A DNA stretch of 64,000 nucleotides, from NCBI GenBank assembly GCA_015039365.1, contig WION01000082.1, forward strand, positions 1 through 64,000, given 5' to 3'. The first letter of the stretch is position 1. The number at the start of each line of letters is the position of its first letter. Under the pieces are notes generated by a model. It was not told where the DNA came from. It saw only the letters and a program-made list of their open reading frames with translations, and ran no database searches. The DNA is from Amanita rubescens. Lineage: Eukaryota > Basidiomycota > Agaricomycetes > Agaricales > Amanitaceae. The position numbers were made by a program, and so were the translations under genes. This document shows positions 1 to 11,480 of the stretch, piece after piece.

Positions 1-984
1 GAATCCGAAAATAACGGCCTGAATTAATCGCTTGTAGCGCAGAAGCACCAATGACCTCAACGACGCGATTATGATAGCGAGGAACGGTGAAAAGATCGTC
101 CAGTTGGAAAGTTTGGTATACTCCGTTATTGACACGCAAAATTTCATACCAAGATGTAAGCGTCTGATGCTGTGACGTGCATGAGAAACCTTACACACGT
201 AGTGTAAAAGAAAGCATTCCGCTTACTGCTGTCATATCGCCGAGGACCCAGTAACCATTTGTTTGCTGATTATTTGTTACCTCGTATCCACCGGGAGGAT
301 TCCACCACTGAACTCCACGAGTGTCGAGGAATTGCAAAACGATGTTCCCGGGCCGCCTCTCGTCGGGGTTGATCCTGAGCTCGCGGAAACGGTGTTCAGC
401 TGGAGTACCAAGCTGCAAAATTCGCTCGTTAAGAGACACTTGAAACATAGTCAATTTTTTGCAGACAACTGACAGTTGGAATCTGGGTATAAGAGCCAAC
501 CAAACCCAGCTTAAGGTTCCCTGTGACCCTCATCGGATTTTGGCGGTACCTAAGCTGATTGTTTAACGTGAAAACATTATAAATTCCATCATTGATGCGT
601 AAAACCCGTTCAGGGTATCCATTCCCTTGCTGTGACATGAGTGAGACACTTAAAATCTCGGTTTAAATGTATTCCACTTGCCTGAGGTCTCTTTAGAACC
701 CAATAGCCATCCTCCGGGCGACGTTGACTGGTGGCCGGCCGATGCCCTAAACTCGTAGCTGAACGTTGAATGCCATGCCCCTGAGGACGACGCCCTTGAC
801 CTGGGGCGGGAGTATTACTGCGAAGAGGAGTTGAGACCACAGAGTTACAAAATAAGAAGAAAAGCAATGCGTAGAAAAACAACATGATCAATGTCCTGCG
901 CGTGGAGTTATATACCCACAAGGTAGATGAGGGGATGTATAGAAAAGAAGGAGACCGGCTCTGAGGACTGAGGGGATTCAACAC
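1..984 (-). CDS. Secreted modular protein, family member 1 (runs off the left edge)
   Basis: Unrecognised family. The first exon begins at 984 with a clear signal peptide (MLFFYALLFFLFCNSVVSTP) followed by a low-complexity Pro/Gln/Arg-rich stretch and a DGYWV motif. Downstream exons repeat two modules: one with LRINDG, a TLNNQLRYR stretch and LVGSY-x3-PTVS (about 640-480), and one with ILQLGTPAEHRFREL ending in NGYWVLGDMT (about 430-200). A further module (VNNG, TFQLDD) continues toward base 1, so the 3' end lies outside the window. Each module appears to be one exon closed by a short intron; junctions were not fixed. The same modules occur in the neighbour at 1693-2739 and in a fragment near 11 kb. 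Likely secreted to the wall or medium; function unknown. Confidence 0.55.
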
Positions 985-1692
985 AGATTTATACAGTTTT
1001 ACTCACCACATGACACATCACGATGATGTTAAGCATTGGTCTTGAAACTTGATACCAGCTCGCGCACTGGTCCATGTCGTCAAACCTGGCATCAATTGCG
1101 TCAGCGATAAGATCCTGAAACGACCTCGCGACATCTGATTCAAAAATCTTTCCTTAACCCATCGAACTCGAGGAACGTGCAGTGATGCATACACAGAAGG
1201 GGAAAGAGGAAGGCGGTTCCGAAGACGACGTTCGAGTTCGGAATCGGAGAGATCCCAGCACAGTTCCCACGCCGCGCTCTCTCAGGCTTCAACGGTTATC
1301 AACTGGGGCTCAAACGGTTGCTCGCGGCTTTTTACATCACATAAACAAGTTTCGCCAAGCGCTCTTGGAAACCTGGATGAGCGCGTCTGGTTGACATCAC
1401 AGTCAAGGGAATTACAGACGAACCTTGGCTGGCCATAGTACCAAATCTGAGAAAAAGGTTGATAAAACCTCTGGCAGCAAGAATAGTTCACAAAATTCAA
1501 GTTCGTTGTCATGGCATGATTTGTATGTAAAAAGAGTTTGCAAGTACATAATAAAGCACACATGTCTATCGAATTAAATAAAAATGAATCCGAACGTCGT
1601 ATTCCGACTCGCAGCCGTCCCAAGGCCGATGATACACAAATTATCTCATTGCTACGGGATGTTGATGCCGGGTTGCGGCATGTAGGAGGTTG

Positions 1693-2739
1693 TCAATGAG
1701 ATTCCCTCTGGCTGGGTGGCGTCGTGTCTAATGCTGAGCTTCGTGTAACGAACCTGTATTTGGAAATGGATGCCTTCCTATGAGGTTCGACGATAGGTGA
1801 GACACTTGAATGGTGATCAAATTGCAGTAGACCACTGACATATGGAGCCCGAACATAATCGCCAACCAAACGCGCCAACTCTTGCGGCGTTCCGAGTGTG
1901 AATGCGCCTAAACTGGTCATCCAACATGAAAGTTTTATGAGATCCTGAACCGTCAATTTGCAAAATCTTCTTCCAAGCGTGATCTGATGTGTCCTGTGAT
2001 ATGAGGGAGAGTTTATAAGCCCGAAGCAGAAGCAAATATCCCGCCTACCCTTGTCATTTCGGTAGCGACCCAGTACCCGTCCATGGGCAGGAGTACATTA
2101 TGTTCAGGGGGATCGGGCATGATATCCAACTCAGAGAATGGGGAAGGAATAATTTGGGCAACAAGTGTAGGGACTGGATGATCGCTATGTTCATCGGTAT
2201 AGATAGCGATGACCAGCTCCTTGAAACGATCGTCTGCGGGGCTATTAACCTGCAAAAACCGTCTGTAGGTGAACACTGATAGCCGAACTCCAGAAGATCA
2301 CTCACAGTTGGAACCCGAACCCAGGTGCCAACCAAATGTGCCTTGTCTGCACGCGTTTCGAGCACACGACGTCGAATGATCGCGAAATTTGCATCAACAC
2401 GGACAAGTATATATGCTCCGCCGTCATAGTGTAACAGATAACCAGCATGAATGAGTATAAATTCGAGTCCAAAGTAAGTATCCTGCTTACTCGTAGCAAC
2501 TTGGCGGTCCAGAGGCCATTACGGCCGTCGGGGACAGGATAAATTTTCCTGTGACCAGAAAGAGCTGTTTGGGGTCTCGAGATGAGAGGGGGTGGAGTGG
2601 AGCTCTGATCGGTAGATCCGTATGAAATAACAACATTATTTTTGTTTCTTCTAGAGCTTCTGCTAGAAGATTCGCCAGCAGGTAAAGCAACCACAGAAGT
2701 GCCAAATAGGAAGAAAAGCCATGCGTATATGAACAGCAT
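1693..2739 (-). CDS. Secreted modular protein, family member 2
   Basis: Tandem paralogue of the gene at 1-984, same strand. It starts with a signal peptide (MLFIYAWLFFLFGTSVVALP), a Ser/Arg-rich low-complexity segment and an NGLWTAKLLR motif matching DGYWV of member 1. Later exons carry LVGTWVRVPTVSDLLEF (about 2340-2290), FLQVNSPADDRFKEL (about 2250), DGYWVATEMT (about 2070) and a final pair with ILQIDG, FMLDDQFR and LVGDYVRAPYVSGLLQF (about 1970-1820). The final exon ends at 1693. Introns of about 50-60 bp interrupt the modules; exact junctions are inferred. No catalytic motif was recognised. Role unknown; export is expected from the signal peptide. Confidence 0.55.
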
Positions 2740-3979
2740 GATTGATGTCCTTGATAGACAGCGTTAATTGGGCGATGGCGGAACGCGTGTCGAAGTACGA
2801 AAAAGATAGAGGCGAAGTAGTGTTAGAAAAGAACAGAGACCAGCTCTGGGGCGTCCAAAAAACTGACACAATTTTATATTTTTTTCGCTCAAGATGTGCC
2901 ACCCACGATGATGGTGTCACCTCCTGACATTTGATGCACGTTGCATGGGGTACTAGCGGCTGGCAGAGGACGACGGAGGAGAACGGGACAGTTGCGGGGG
3001 AGGAAACTCGGATCAGCGCACAGTGATGGCCGATTCAGATATCTCTAGCGTGACCGGTGACCATCGATTGCGCTCAGCGAAGGCTACTAGCAATTCATGA
3101 ACATGACGCCATCATTACAAGTCTGCAGGACTATTTACCGCATTGCCAGCCCGGCCCAGCCAAGGTGTAGCGTGACAATTTATAGCAAGTATTGAAGTAA
3201 TGGTAACAATAAACATGGCCAGAGCGTGAGAGCATCCAAGAAAGGAAATGGTGCTCCACTTCAACTCTCGCTAGTTCTTACGTGGGTTTGCTCGCGGCCG
3301 AGGATGTCATACAACGTAGGGAATTGAGAAGTGCTCTCAGGAGTCCGATGACCAACTTTGCATCTGGCCATTGCATGCAGCATACACTGCCGTGCGTAGT
3401 TTGTTTTCGTAATTGTTTTCCTGACCGACCTTTGTTATACAGTCCCTCATTACACTCATATGATTAGGATTCAGCTTTCGCTTCCTTGAGGAAAATCAAC
3501 CGTTGGCGTTATTAATGGCATATAAAACGATACGCGCATAGTGCATGGATGGCCGGATGTCGAGGAGCTGGGTTAGAAATGACGTAGTTATCCATCATTT
3601 CTCCCAACAGGCCTGCGCATCAAGTGTAACGCTTATGCGCTCGACTGGGATGCGAACGAGCATATCTTGCTGGAATTGTGCCCTAACCTAGCGACACGGT
3701 TCTTTGATCTCTTTTCTTCCAAGGGCGACTCGGGAGACATTTTCGTGGACGTTTTTTGTCATTCAATGCTAGCGCTCCATCTCCGCCGGGAACGCATATA
3801 ATAGCCAGGTTTCTCATTACGCTGCTCTACTGCAGTTTGATTTCTTGCTTCTCTGTTTACATTTGAAGCGTTACAAGCGCCGCAGGCTCTGTGAGGTGCA
3901 CCAAGAGCACCATGTTCCAACCCCTGAACTCAAAGCATATCAAGTACGCGCATATCCGTGTCATTATCTTCAGATTCAA
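2740..3979. other. Intergenic, no gene recognised
   Basis: Only short open frames without family resemblance, no clear splice pattern and no tRNA. It contains the presumed promoter of the 1693-2739 gene on the minus strand. I see nothing else that can be supported. Confidence 0.5.
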
Positions 3980-4485
3980 CTAATGCCTGTTTCCATGAAG
4001 TACCACCTGATGTCCCCTTTGATCCTTCGAAGGTATCTGCTGAAGATAAACGACGTAACCCTTAGTCTCGTCTATCCACCAATGTATTAACCTGTCTTGA
4101 GACGCCTCGAGATAATTAAGAACTTGGTAAAATTGGTCGTGCGCCCCGACTTTCTCCTCCATGTACCAAGGGTTATTATTCATTGATACTCGGCGGTGTT
4201 TGAAAAACGAATCTTCACTCCAATATCCCTCACCATCTGATTGACGATACGTTCTCAGCAAGTAATTCTGTTCTTTCTTATCCTTCAGCATTTTACTTTC
4301 CACTGCTTCCAAGGGTTGGTTTGGATAATGCTCCTGTTTCAATAGATTATTAATTGTTAAAGTTAATAATGGACACAACAATATGTACGTACCCAGGAAG
4401 CTTGATTCTGATCATTAGTGGGCACGGGCAAGGCGAGTCCGGTGCAGAGGGCGATAAAGAAGACAGCAATGAAAGAAAGACGCAT
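3980..4485 (-). CDS. Small secreted protein S1 (148 aa, two exons)
   Basis: Unrecognised. Exon 1 (4485-4393) encodes a signal peptide (MRLSFIAVFFIALCTGLALP). A GT-AG intron (4392-4334) leads in phase 0 to exon 2 (4333-3980), which encodes a hydrophilic domain with DGEGYWSEDSFFKHRR and a Trp/Tyr-rich C-terminus (HWWIDETKGYVVYLQQ). The mature protein is about 128 aa with no obvious Cys pattern, so a disulfide-rich effector is unlikely. A second copy at 7978-8325 has lost exon 1 and carries a stop, so this is the only intact copy here. The flanking DNA on the right is repeated at 8325-8500. Confidence 0.6.
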
Positions 4486-5915
4486 GTTTGTTTCTGCAGG
4501 GCCAGCCTGTTGAAATTCCGGCTGAGCCATGGCTATTTAACTGCACCATCGCTCGCCATGGGTATGACGGATTACTTATTGAGCTTTAAACTTTAAGATT
4601 GATGGTCGCCAAGCATCTTGTTCATCATGTTCCTGGATCAGCGGTAGTGTGGGGAAGAACATCAGGAGTCATACTACACCGTCGAAGCAGTTCAACATAC
4701 TTGACCAGAAAAAAGAGAGTACAAATAAGAATCGCTGGGAAGATAAGACCACTATTATTATTGACGCACACGGATAGGGAGAGAACTGAATGATTGATGA
4801 TCACCAAGCATTCATGAATGGTTCGGGTTCGTCCGTCCATGGCCATCTATATAGTCGCCGACCTATCTCCGTCCCCGCCAATCTCCAGCGTCGAGGAGGC
4901 TGGCGATTCATAAATGTACGTTGCAGGAACCTGAGGAGGAAAAGCAAAAGGTTAGAAACCTGGCGAGGTCAGATGACGCCTCCTCCAACAGCGAAAATAA
5001 ACCCGCGCTCTGAAATCAAAGAACTTGTTGATGGCAACCCTTCGTTCACGATGCATCGCATGATGTGTTAAATGTGTAATATTTAGCATGTGGCCGATGA
5101 GTCGCTGACCCATCGTCTTGGGGAAAATCAATCGTTAGGGGTAGTGTTATAACCGGCATTAGGCGTCCTTGAACTCGAACGCGATGAGGTCCTTGCAATC
5201 CGCCAAGTGAAATGATAGCCAATGATATCGTGGCATGCGTTTCCCACGCCGTCCTGCCACACGTTGTGCTCGTTCGTCGACTCGCTGCAAGACAACATCA
5301 ACTCTGAACGCTCGGAGAATTCCAAATCTCAAGTCGAGGTGCCGTTAGTATCACATGATGGCCTATTTACCACTACTCAGCATTTCAGGAATGAAGAGAG
5401 ACGGTCTATCTACGCATGTAGATAGATTCGATAACTTTGCCATTTCCGAATATCTTTGTGAACATTTGAACTGGGGGATTGAAGACAAGGTGAATGGAAT
5501 GCCACTTTACCCCTTCTGATTTCAGCTGCGAGCCCTTATCGTTTTCATCGATTATCTTGTCGCGGCCTTGCTGGGAGAATTAGAACAATATCAAGATAGG
5601 TGATTCGAGAACGTTCGCGATTTGGAGATGCCCTGTGTCCTCATGTCCGTTTAACCTAGACGTATGCGGAAACGCGTATGAAACTGTATGAACAGTATGA
5701 CTTTGCCGGGAACATCATGACAGATTGCATGGTCAAATCCCCAGAAGGATAAGACTGGTTGTCCGACCATAAACGGTGTAATCAGTGCGCTGAAAATGCA
5801 TAAAATAGAGGTGTATTGGCTCTATTCATCACCAAACTTTCAGACCCCTTCTACATAGTGGTGCGCTCTCTCCCGCTTCCGTACCCATACATCCGCTTAT
5901 CAGGAACTTAGAATT

Positions 5916-6212
5916 ATGTCTTGCTCAGCCCCAGGTCATATGACTTGTGATGGTGCCAACGTCTCGGGCAAATTTGAGGGATTCAACGGCCAGCACGAAT
6001 TCAAGAGCAGCCTTTCCCAGCATATTCCCCAGTTTCGGGCCTCAGGGGCAGTATACACTTTTAACGACGTTTCAGACTTTAAAGGAAAGTTTACGGGCAC
6101 TGTTGGACCGGAGGAATTTCGTATTCAGTTCGCAAATTCTCGTGCGAGAATAGTTGGCACGCTTGATGCTCCTATTTCTACAACGCACGAACTCGTCGGA
6201 CACTCTTCCTAG
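5916..6212 (+). CDS. Small tandem-family protein P1 (98 aa)
   Basis: Single-exon reading frame with no signal peptide or membrane segment; predicted small cytosolic, probably beta-rich protein. Conserved landmarks shared by P1-P3 are CDGANV or equivalent near residue 11, GQHEFK near 30, ITQFR/IPQFR near 40, LKG.. T/SVGPEEF near 60-70 and a near-invariant tail TLDAPISTTHEL. P1 is the most diverged in the middle (VYTFNDVSDFKGKF). A CATAAAATAG element lies about 115 bp upstream. I do not recognise the family; the conserved frame in three diverged copies argues that it is a real protein. Confidence 0.7.
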   Translation: MSCSAPGHMTCDGANVSGKFEGFNGQHEFKSSLSQHIPQFRASGAVYTFNDVSDFKGKFTGTVGPEEFRIQFANSRARIVGTLDAPISTTHELVGHSS

Positions 6213-7274
6213 CTTCTATTCCTTCGGTTGGTCTATTCCCATTAACGAGTTGCGACGCCTAATCTCAATCATACAGTGGATGACAATCTCAATCCATAGG
6301 GGTTGATATGGCAACCTGCTTTGTAAATTGAATTACATGTGAAATCTCTTGGTTTCGTATTCATGCCCTGTTGCTTGTGGACTGCATCGCCTGAAGGCTG
6401 ATGTGTTAAATGTGTAGCATTTAACATGTGGCCGATGAGTCGCTGACCCATCGTCTTGGGGAAAATCAGTCGTCAATGATCGTTTTATAACTAGCATTGC
6501 CCTTGAACTCGAACGCGATGAGGTCCTTGCAATCCGCCAAGTGAAATGATACGGGGTATACGTTTCCCACGCCGTCGGGCCACGTCCTGCCACCATACCT
6601 ACTACTGCCCGCCACGTTGTGACTCGTTCGTCGACTCGCTGCAGGACAACATCAACTCTGAACGCTCGGGGAATTCCAAATGCCAAGTCGAGGTCCCGTC
6701 AGTATCACATGACGGCCTATTTACCACTTCTCAGCATTTTAGAGTTTATCTACGCATGTCGATAGATTCGATAACTTTGCCATTTCCGAATATCCTTGTG
6801 AACATTTGAACCGCCGGGGATTGAAAACAAGGTGAATGGAATACCACTTTACCCCTTCTGATTTCAGCTGCGAAGTCCTATCGATTTCATCGATTATCTT
6901 GTCGCGGCCTTGGTGGGAGAATTAGAGCATGGATCTTGTCAAATATCAAGATAGGTGATCCGAGAACGTTCGCGATTTGGAGATGGGCCCTGTGTCGTCA
7001 TGTTCGTTTAAGCTAGCCGTCGTAGCAAATGCGGAAACGCGTATGAACCGTGTATGACTTCATGCCGGGAACGTTATGACAGATTGCATGATCAAATCCC
7101 CAGAAAGATAAGACTGGTTGTCAGACCATAAATAGTATAATGAATGCGCTGAAGATGCATAAAATGGAGGCGTATTGGCTCTATTCACCACCAAACTTTC
7201 CGACCCCTTCTGCATAGTGGTGTGTTCTCTTCCGCTTCCGTACTCATACATCCGCTTATCAGGGACTCAGAATT

Positions 7275-7574
7275 ATGTCTCGCTCAGGCCAAGGCAAGCT
7301 GACTTGCAGTGATGGTACCCACCTCACGGGCGGATTTGAAGGACTCGACGGCCGGCACGAATTCAAAAGCGCCTTTGGCGATCCTATTACCCAGTTTCGG
7401 ATCTCAGCGGCAGTATTCACTTATGACAACGTTGCAAGTTTGAAAGGAGGGTATTCGTGCACCGTTGGACCGGAGGAGTTCAATATTCAGTTCTTACATT
7501 CTAATGCGAGCATAGTTGGTAGACTTGATGAACCTATGTCTACAACGCACGAACTTCTCGGATACGCTTACTAG
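7275..7574 (+). CDS. Small tandem-family protein P2 (99 aa)
   Basis: Second copy of the P family, one residue longer than P1 through an insertion near residue 11 (TCSDGTHL). It keeps GRHEFK, ITQFRISAA, SLKGGY, TVGPEEF and the STTHELLGY tail. Upstream DNA, including the GCATAAAATGG TATA-like element near 7157 and the CATCCGCTTATCAGGGAC leader, is shared with P1 and P3, so the promoter was duplicated with the gene. Frame and length are intact. Function unknown. Confidence 0.7.
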   Translation: MSRSGQGKLTCSDGTHLTGGFEGLDGRHEFKSAFGDPITQFRISAAVFTYDNVASLKGGYSCTVGPEEFNIQFLHSNASIVGRLDEPMSTTHELLGYAY

Positions 7575-7977
7575 TGTCTAGTCCTTCGGTTGGTCTATTT
7601 TTCCATTAACGAGTCGCGATGCCTAATCTCAATCATACAGTGAATGACAATCTAAATCCATAGTAGTTGATATTTGGAAACCTGCTTTGTAAATTGAATT
7701 AAATGTGAATCGGTGCAAACATCTCTTTGTTTCGTATTCATGTCCTGTGCTTGTGGGACAATCACTATACTGAAACCGTCTGGCTAAAACACCATCTCCA
7801 ATCTTGTCAGACTCTCGGTTGTCGCCTGTGCACAACCCTACTCACATTCCGCAACGCACCTAAATCAATTGTAAGCTGGAGTTACTGAGTCTCCCACAAC
7901 GGACGATAGCGGACTCGAACCGCGCTTTAGTTCCCGGGCTGAACAAATTCAAGTCAGCATTTGGTCAGCATCCGCTG

Positions 7978-8325
7978 AAGATAAACGACGTAACCCTTAG
8001 TCTCATCTATCCACCAATGTATTAACCTGTCTTGAGACGCCTCGAGGTAATTAAGAACTTGGTAAAACCGGTCGTGCACCCCGACTGTCTCCTCCATGTA
8101 CCAAGGGTTATTATTCATTGTTACTCAGTGTCTGAAAACCGAATCTTCGCTCCAATATCCCTCACCATCTGATTGACGATACGTTCTAAGCAAGTTATTC
8201 TGTTCTTTCTCATCCTTTAGCGTTTTACTTTTCGCTGCTTCCAAGGGTTGTTTTGAATGATTCTCCTGTTTCAATGGATTATTAACTGTTAAAGTCAATG
8301 ATTCAGTCATTTTCTCCGTCCCCGG
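7978..8325 (-). pseudogene. Broken copy of S1 lacking its signal-peptide exon
   Basis: The minus strand matches exon 2 of the gene at 3980-4485 (LEAAKSKTLKDEKEQN, TYRQSDGEGYWSEDS) but meets an in-frame TGA at the position of FKHRR. The frame reopens with NNNPWYMEE and continues to VVYLQ. At 8310-8325 the sequence jumps directly to DNA that in the first copy lies at about 4862, so the 480 bp holding exon 1 and the promoter are absent. It cannot encode a secreted product. Confidence 0.75.
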
Positions 8326-9498
8326 CAATATCCAGCGTCGAGGAGGCTGGGGATTCATTGCAGGAACCTGAAGAAGAAAAGCAAAAAGTTAGAAACCTGG
8401 CGAGGTCGGATGACGCCTCCTCCAACGGCGAAAATAAATTCGCGATCAGAAATCAAAGAACTTGCTGGATCATGATGACAACCCTTTGTTCATCGCATGA
8501 TGTGTTAAATGTGTTGCATTTAGCATGTGGCCGATGGGTTGCTGACCCATCGTCTTGGGGAAAATCAGTCGTTAGTGGTCGTTTTATAACCAGCATTAGG
8601 CGTCCTTGAACTCGAACGCGATGGCTCGGGGGTCCTTGCAACCCGCCGAGTGAAATGATAGTCAACTTTGATATCGATGAAGCGTGGTATACGTTTCCCA
8701 CGCTGTCACCCATTACCATGCCTACTACCCACCACGTTGTGACTCACGTTCGTCGACTCGCTGCAGGACAACATCAACTCTGAACTCGAGGAATTCCAAA
8801 TGCCAAGTTGAGGTGCCGTAAGTATCACATTCCCCTACCATGCGAGCATTCGCGATGGGGGCTAAACAGGAATAAAAATAAAAAAATAAAAAAGTATCAC
8901 ATGACGACCTATTTGCCACTACTCGGCATTTTAGGAATGAAGCTTGAAGAGAAACGGTTTATCTCATCTATGCATGTCGATAGATTTTGATAACTTTGCC
9001 ACTTCCGAATATCTTTGTGAACGTTTGAACCGGGGGATTGAAAACAAGGTGAATGGAATGACACTTTACCCCTTCTGATTTCAGCTGCGAAGCCCTATCG
9101 ATTTCATCGATTATCCTGTCGCGGCCTTGTTGGGAGAATTAGAACATGGATCTTGTCAAATATCATATAGGTGATTCGAGAACGTTTCGCGATTTGGAGA
9201 TGGGCCCTGTGTCCTCATGTCCGTTTAAACTAGCCGTCGTGGCAAATGCGGAAACGCGTATGAACCTGGATGAACAGTATGACTTCATGCCGGGAACGTT
9301 ATGACAGATTGCATGGTCAAATCCCAGAAGGATAAGACTGGTTGTCAGACCATAAACGGTGTAATGAGTACGCTGAAAATGCACAAAATAGAGGCGCATT
9401 GGCTCTATTCACCACCAAACTTTCAGACCCCTTCTGCATAGTGGTGCGCTCTCTCCCGCTTCCGTACCCATACATCCGCTCATCAGGGACTCAGAATT

Positions 9499-9795
9499 AT
9501 GTCTCGCTCAGCCCAAGGCCAGCTGACTTGTGATGGTGCCAACGTCTGGGGCCCATTTGACGGACACGACGGCCAGCACGAATTCAAATGCAACCTTAAC
9601 GGTCGTATTACCCAGTTTCGGATCTCAGCGGCAATATACACTTATGACAACGTTGCAAGTTTGAAAGGAGGGTTTACGGGCAGTGTTGGACCGAAGGAGT
9701 TCAGTGTTCGATTCTTACATTCTAATGCGGCCATAGTTGGCACACTTGATGCTCCTATTTCTACAACGCACGAACTCCTCGGATACGCTTTCTAG
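9499..9795 (+). CDS. Small tandem-family protein P3 (98 aa)
   Basis: Third copy. It is closest to P2 in the centre (ISAAIYTYDNVASLKGGF) and to P1 at the start (CDGANV) and at the LDAPISTTHEL tail, suggesting gene conversion or successive duplication. There is no signal peptide and no intron. The TATA-like site of copies 1 and 2 reads CACAAAATAG here. Function unknown. Confidence 0.7.
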   Translation: MSRSAQGQLTCDGANVWGPFDGHDGQHEFKCNLNGRITQFRISAAIYTYDNVASLKGGFTGSVGPKEFSVRFLHSNAAIVGTLDAPISTTHELLGYAF

Positions 9796-10303
9796 CGTCT
9801 AGTCCTTCGGTTGGTCTATTTTCCCATTAACGAGTCGCGATGTCTAATCTCAATCATACAGTGAATGACAATCTAAATACATAGGAGTTGATATGGCAAC
9901 CTGCTTTGTAAATTGAATTAAATGTGAATCAATGCAAATATCTCTTGGTTTCGTATTCATGTCCTGTGCTTGTGGGACAGTCACTATACTGAAACCGTCT
10001 ACCACTCAAGTGTGATGAGCACATGTAAGTTTCGGTGGCCCGGGGAGCCTGGCCGCTTTGAGTTTCTTCGCGCTGTGGATGAACATGAACGGCTAAAACT
10101 TTCAAATTGTTTAGCATCAAGCTGCTAAAACACCATCTCCAATCTGGTCAGACTCTCGGTTGTCGCCTGTGCACCACCCTACTCACATTCCGCAACGGAC
10201 CTAAATCCGTTGTAAGCTGGAGTTACTGAGTCTCCCACAACGGACGATAGGAAACTCGAACCGCGCTTTAGTTCCTGGGACTGAACAAATCCAAGTCAGC
10301 ATA

Positions 10304-10931
10304 GCACACGATCCCCTATCGAGGGCAAATGGAGTCGATCTTCTGTCACTCCCACTTAGCTCGGTGCGGATGCAACTCCCATCCCACTTTTCCTGATAGC
10401 CACGATTCGCGATTTATCTCCTAAATTTTGTCTTCTGTGTGTTGTACAACTCTCGGGCACCTCGTACTTCCACATTGGTGGCAGGTGCAACGGTCTCCGG
10501 TAGATCATCACTGTATATACAACCCTGTAAGGCGCTCAGCTTGGGTCCCAGAATCACTGTTTCTTCAGCCAGAAGTAAATTTCAATCAGGAAGCAAGTGA
10601 ACCGTCGGGGTGCTGCATCGCGGTTCTATCTATTACTGCCATGGGCCTTCCTAGTGAAAGCATCGCTCTATGCACGTTGGATATCTTCCTCAGTTCGTCA
10701 CTGATAACCTGAAACAGTATGAGCTTCGCTGCAGAATTCTTTTCATGTGTCGAGAAAGCGTGGATCAAGTCAAAGGCCGATTTTATCAAGATAGGTGATT
10801 TGAGTGATATTGGCGATTCGTCGATGACCCTTCAGCGTCATATCCTTTTAATCTACGCCGGCTTTTGATGAACATATATCGTATGGCGATTTTTCCGACA
10901 TGAAACACCATGACAGATAACATGGAATCCA
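10304..10931. other. Intergenic, no gene recognised
   Basis: Unique DNA to the right of the repeat block. Short open frames on both strands show no recognisable family or splice structure. Confidence 0.45.
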
Positions 10932-11400
10932 TCAAAGATTAGACCACGTGTCCTGCGGCATATTCTGTAAGATGAGTAAGCTTACGAACTCACAGTTAAC
11001 CTGCTCACCGGTGTCATAAGGCCGAGAATCCAACAACCGTTTATCGGCCGATTCTCTGGTGAAACTCTCAAGAGGGACATCAGCGGGAGCGAGGGAGCGA
11101 GTCGAGAAGATTCCGTGGGGGGAAAAGCCCGAACGTATTTCCATCCAGCCCGATGATGAGCTCCTCGTTCCAAAATTCAGTGTTTGTTCCAGCCTTTACA
11201 TAAATTCGTCGGTACACGAAACGCTTGAACTTGTAGTGGAGCATCTGACAGCTGGAATCGGATGCTGGACACCAGCCAAAAGTACCTTGACTTGCGGATA
11301 TGCCATGAAGATTGCCATCTGGACGGAAAAGGGCGAATTCTCCAAAGACATCACACCATACAATGGAATGGTTCACTTCTTGGTTTCTTGTCATCGTCGG
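10932..11400 (-). pseudogene. Beheaded copy of the secreted modular family
   Basis: The minus strand carries, in order but across frame changes, FSVQMAIF..YPQVKVLLAGVQ-x2-PIPAV (compare LVGSY-x3-PTVS of the genes at 1-2739), a module ending in FESFTRE-like sequence, and INGCWILGLMTPVS (compare NGYWVLGDMTAVS). No signal-peptide exon is visible before the coproporphyrinogen oxidase start at 11481, so the 5' end has been lost. I read it as a remnant; splicing could rescue some frames but not the missing start. Confidence 0.5.
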
Positions 11401-11480
11401 GGTGATATCGTGGGACCTCGGATCAGCCTATATGACGATCCGATTCCGCGTTTCCCACGCTCTGCTACTTGCTGTTCGCC

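Larger units (their letters stand above)
3980..10303. repeat. Direct-repeat block carrying S1/S2 and P1-P3
   Basis: Three kinds of module recur in direct orientation. Module S (about 4035-4380 plus 4860-5060, and 7975-8500) holds the S protein exon and a following stretch with CTCCGTCCCC and GCGTCGAGGAGGCTGG. Module P (about 5060-6290, 6397-7700, 8505-9960) begins near GCATGTGGCCGATG, contains GAACGTT.CGCGATTTGGAGATG (near 5612, 6965 and 9180) and ends with a P gene. Module T (about 7720-7970 and 9945-10303) begins near GTTTCGTATTCATG and ends near AAGTCAGCAT. Copies differ by many substitutions and indels, so this is not an assembly collapse artefact. Confidence 0.85.

Noticed and set aside
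5128..6686. Minus-strand frames with shared YHFTWRIARTSSRSSSR in repeat copies
   Set aside because: Similarity is due to the DNA repeat; the frames break differently in each copy, unlike P1-P3.
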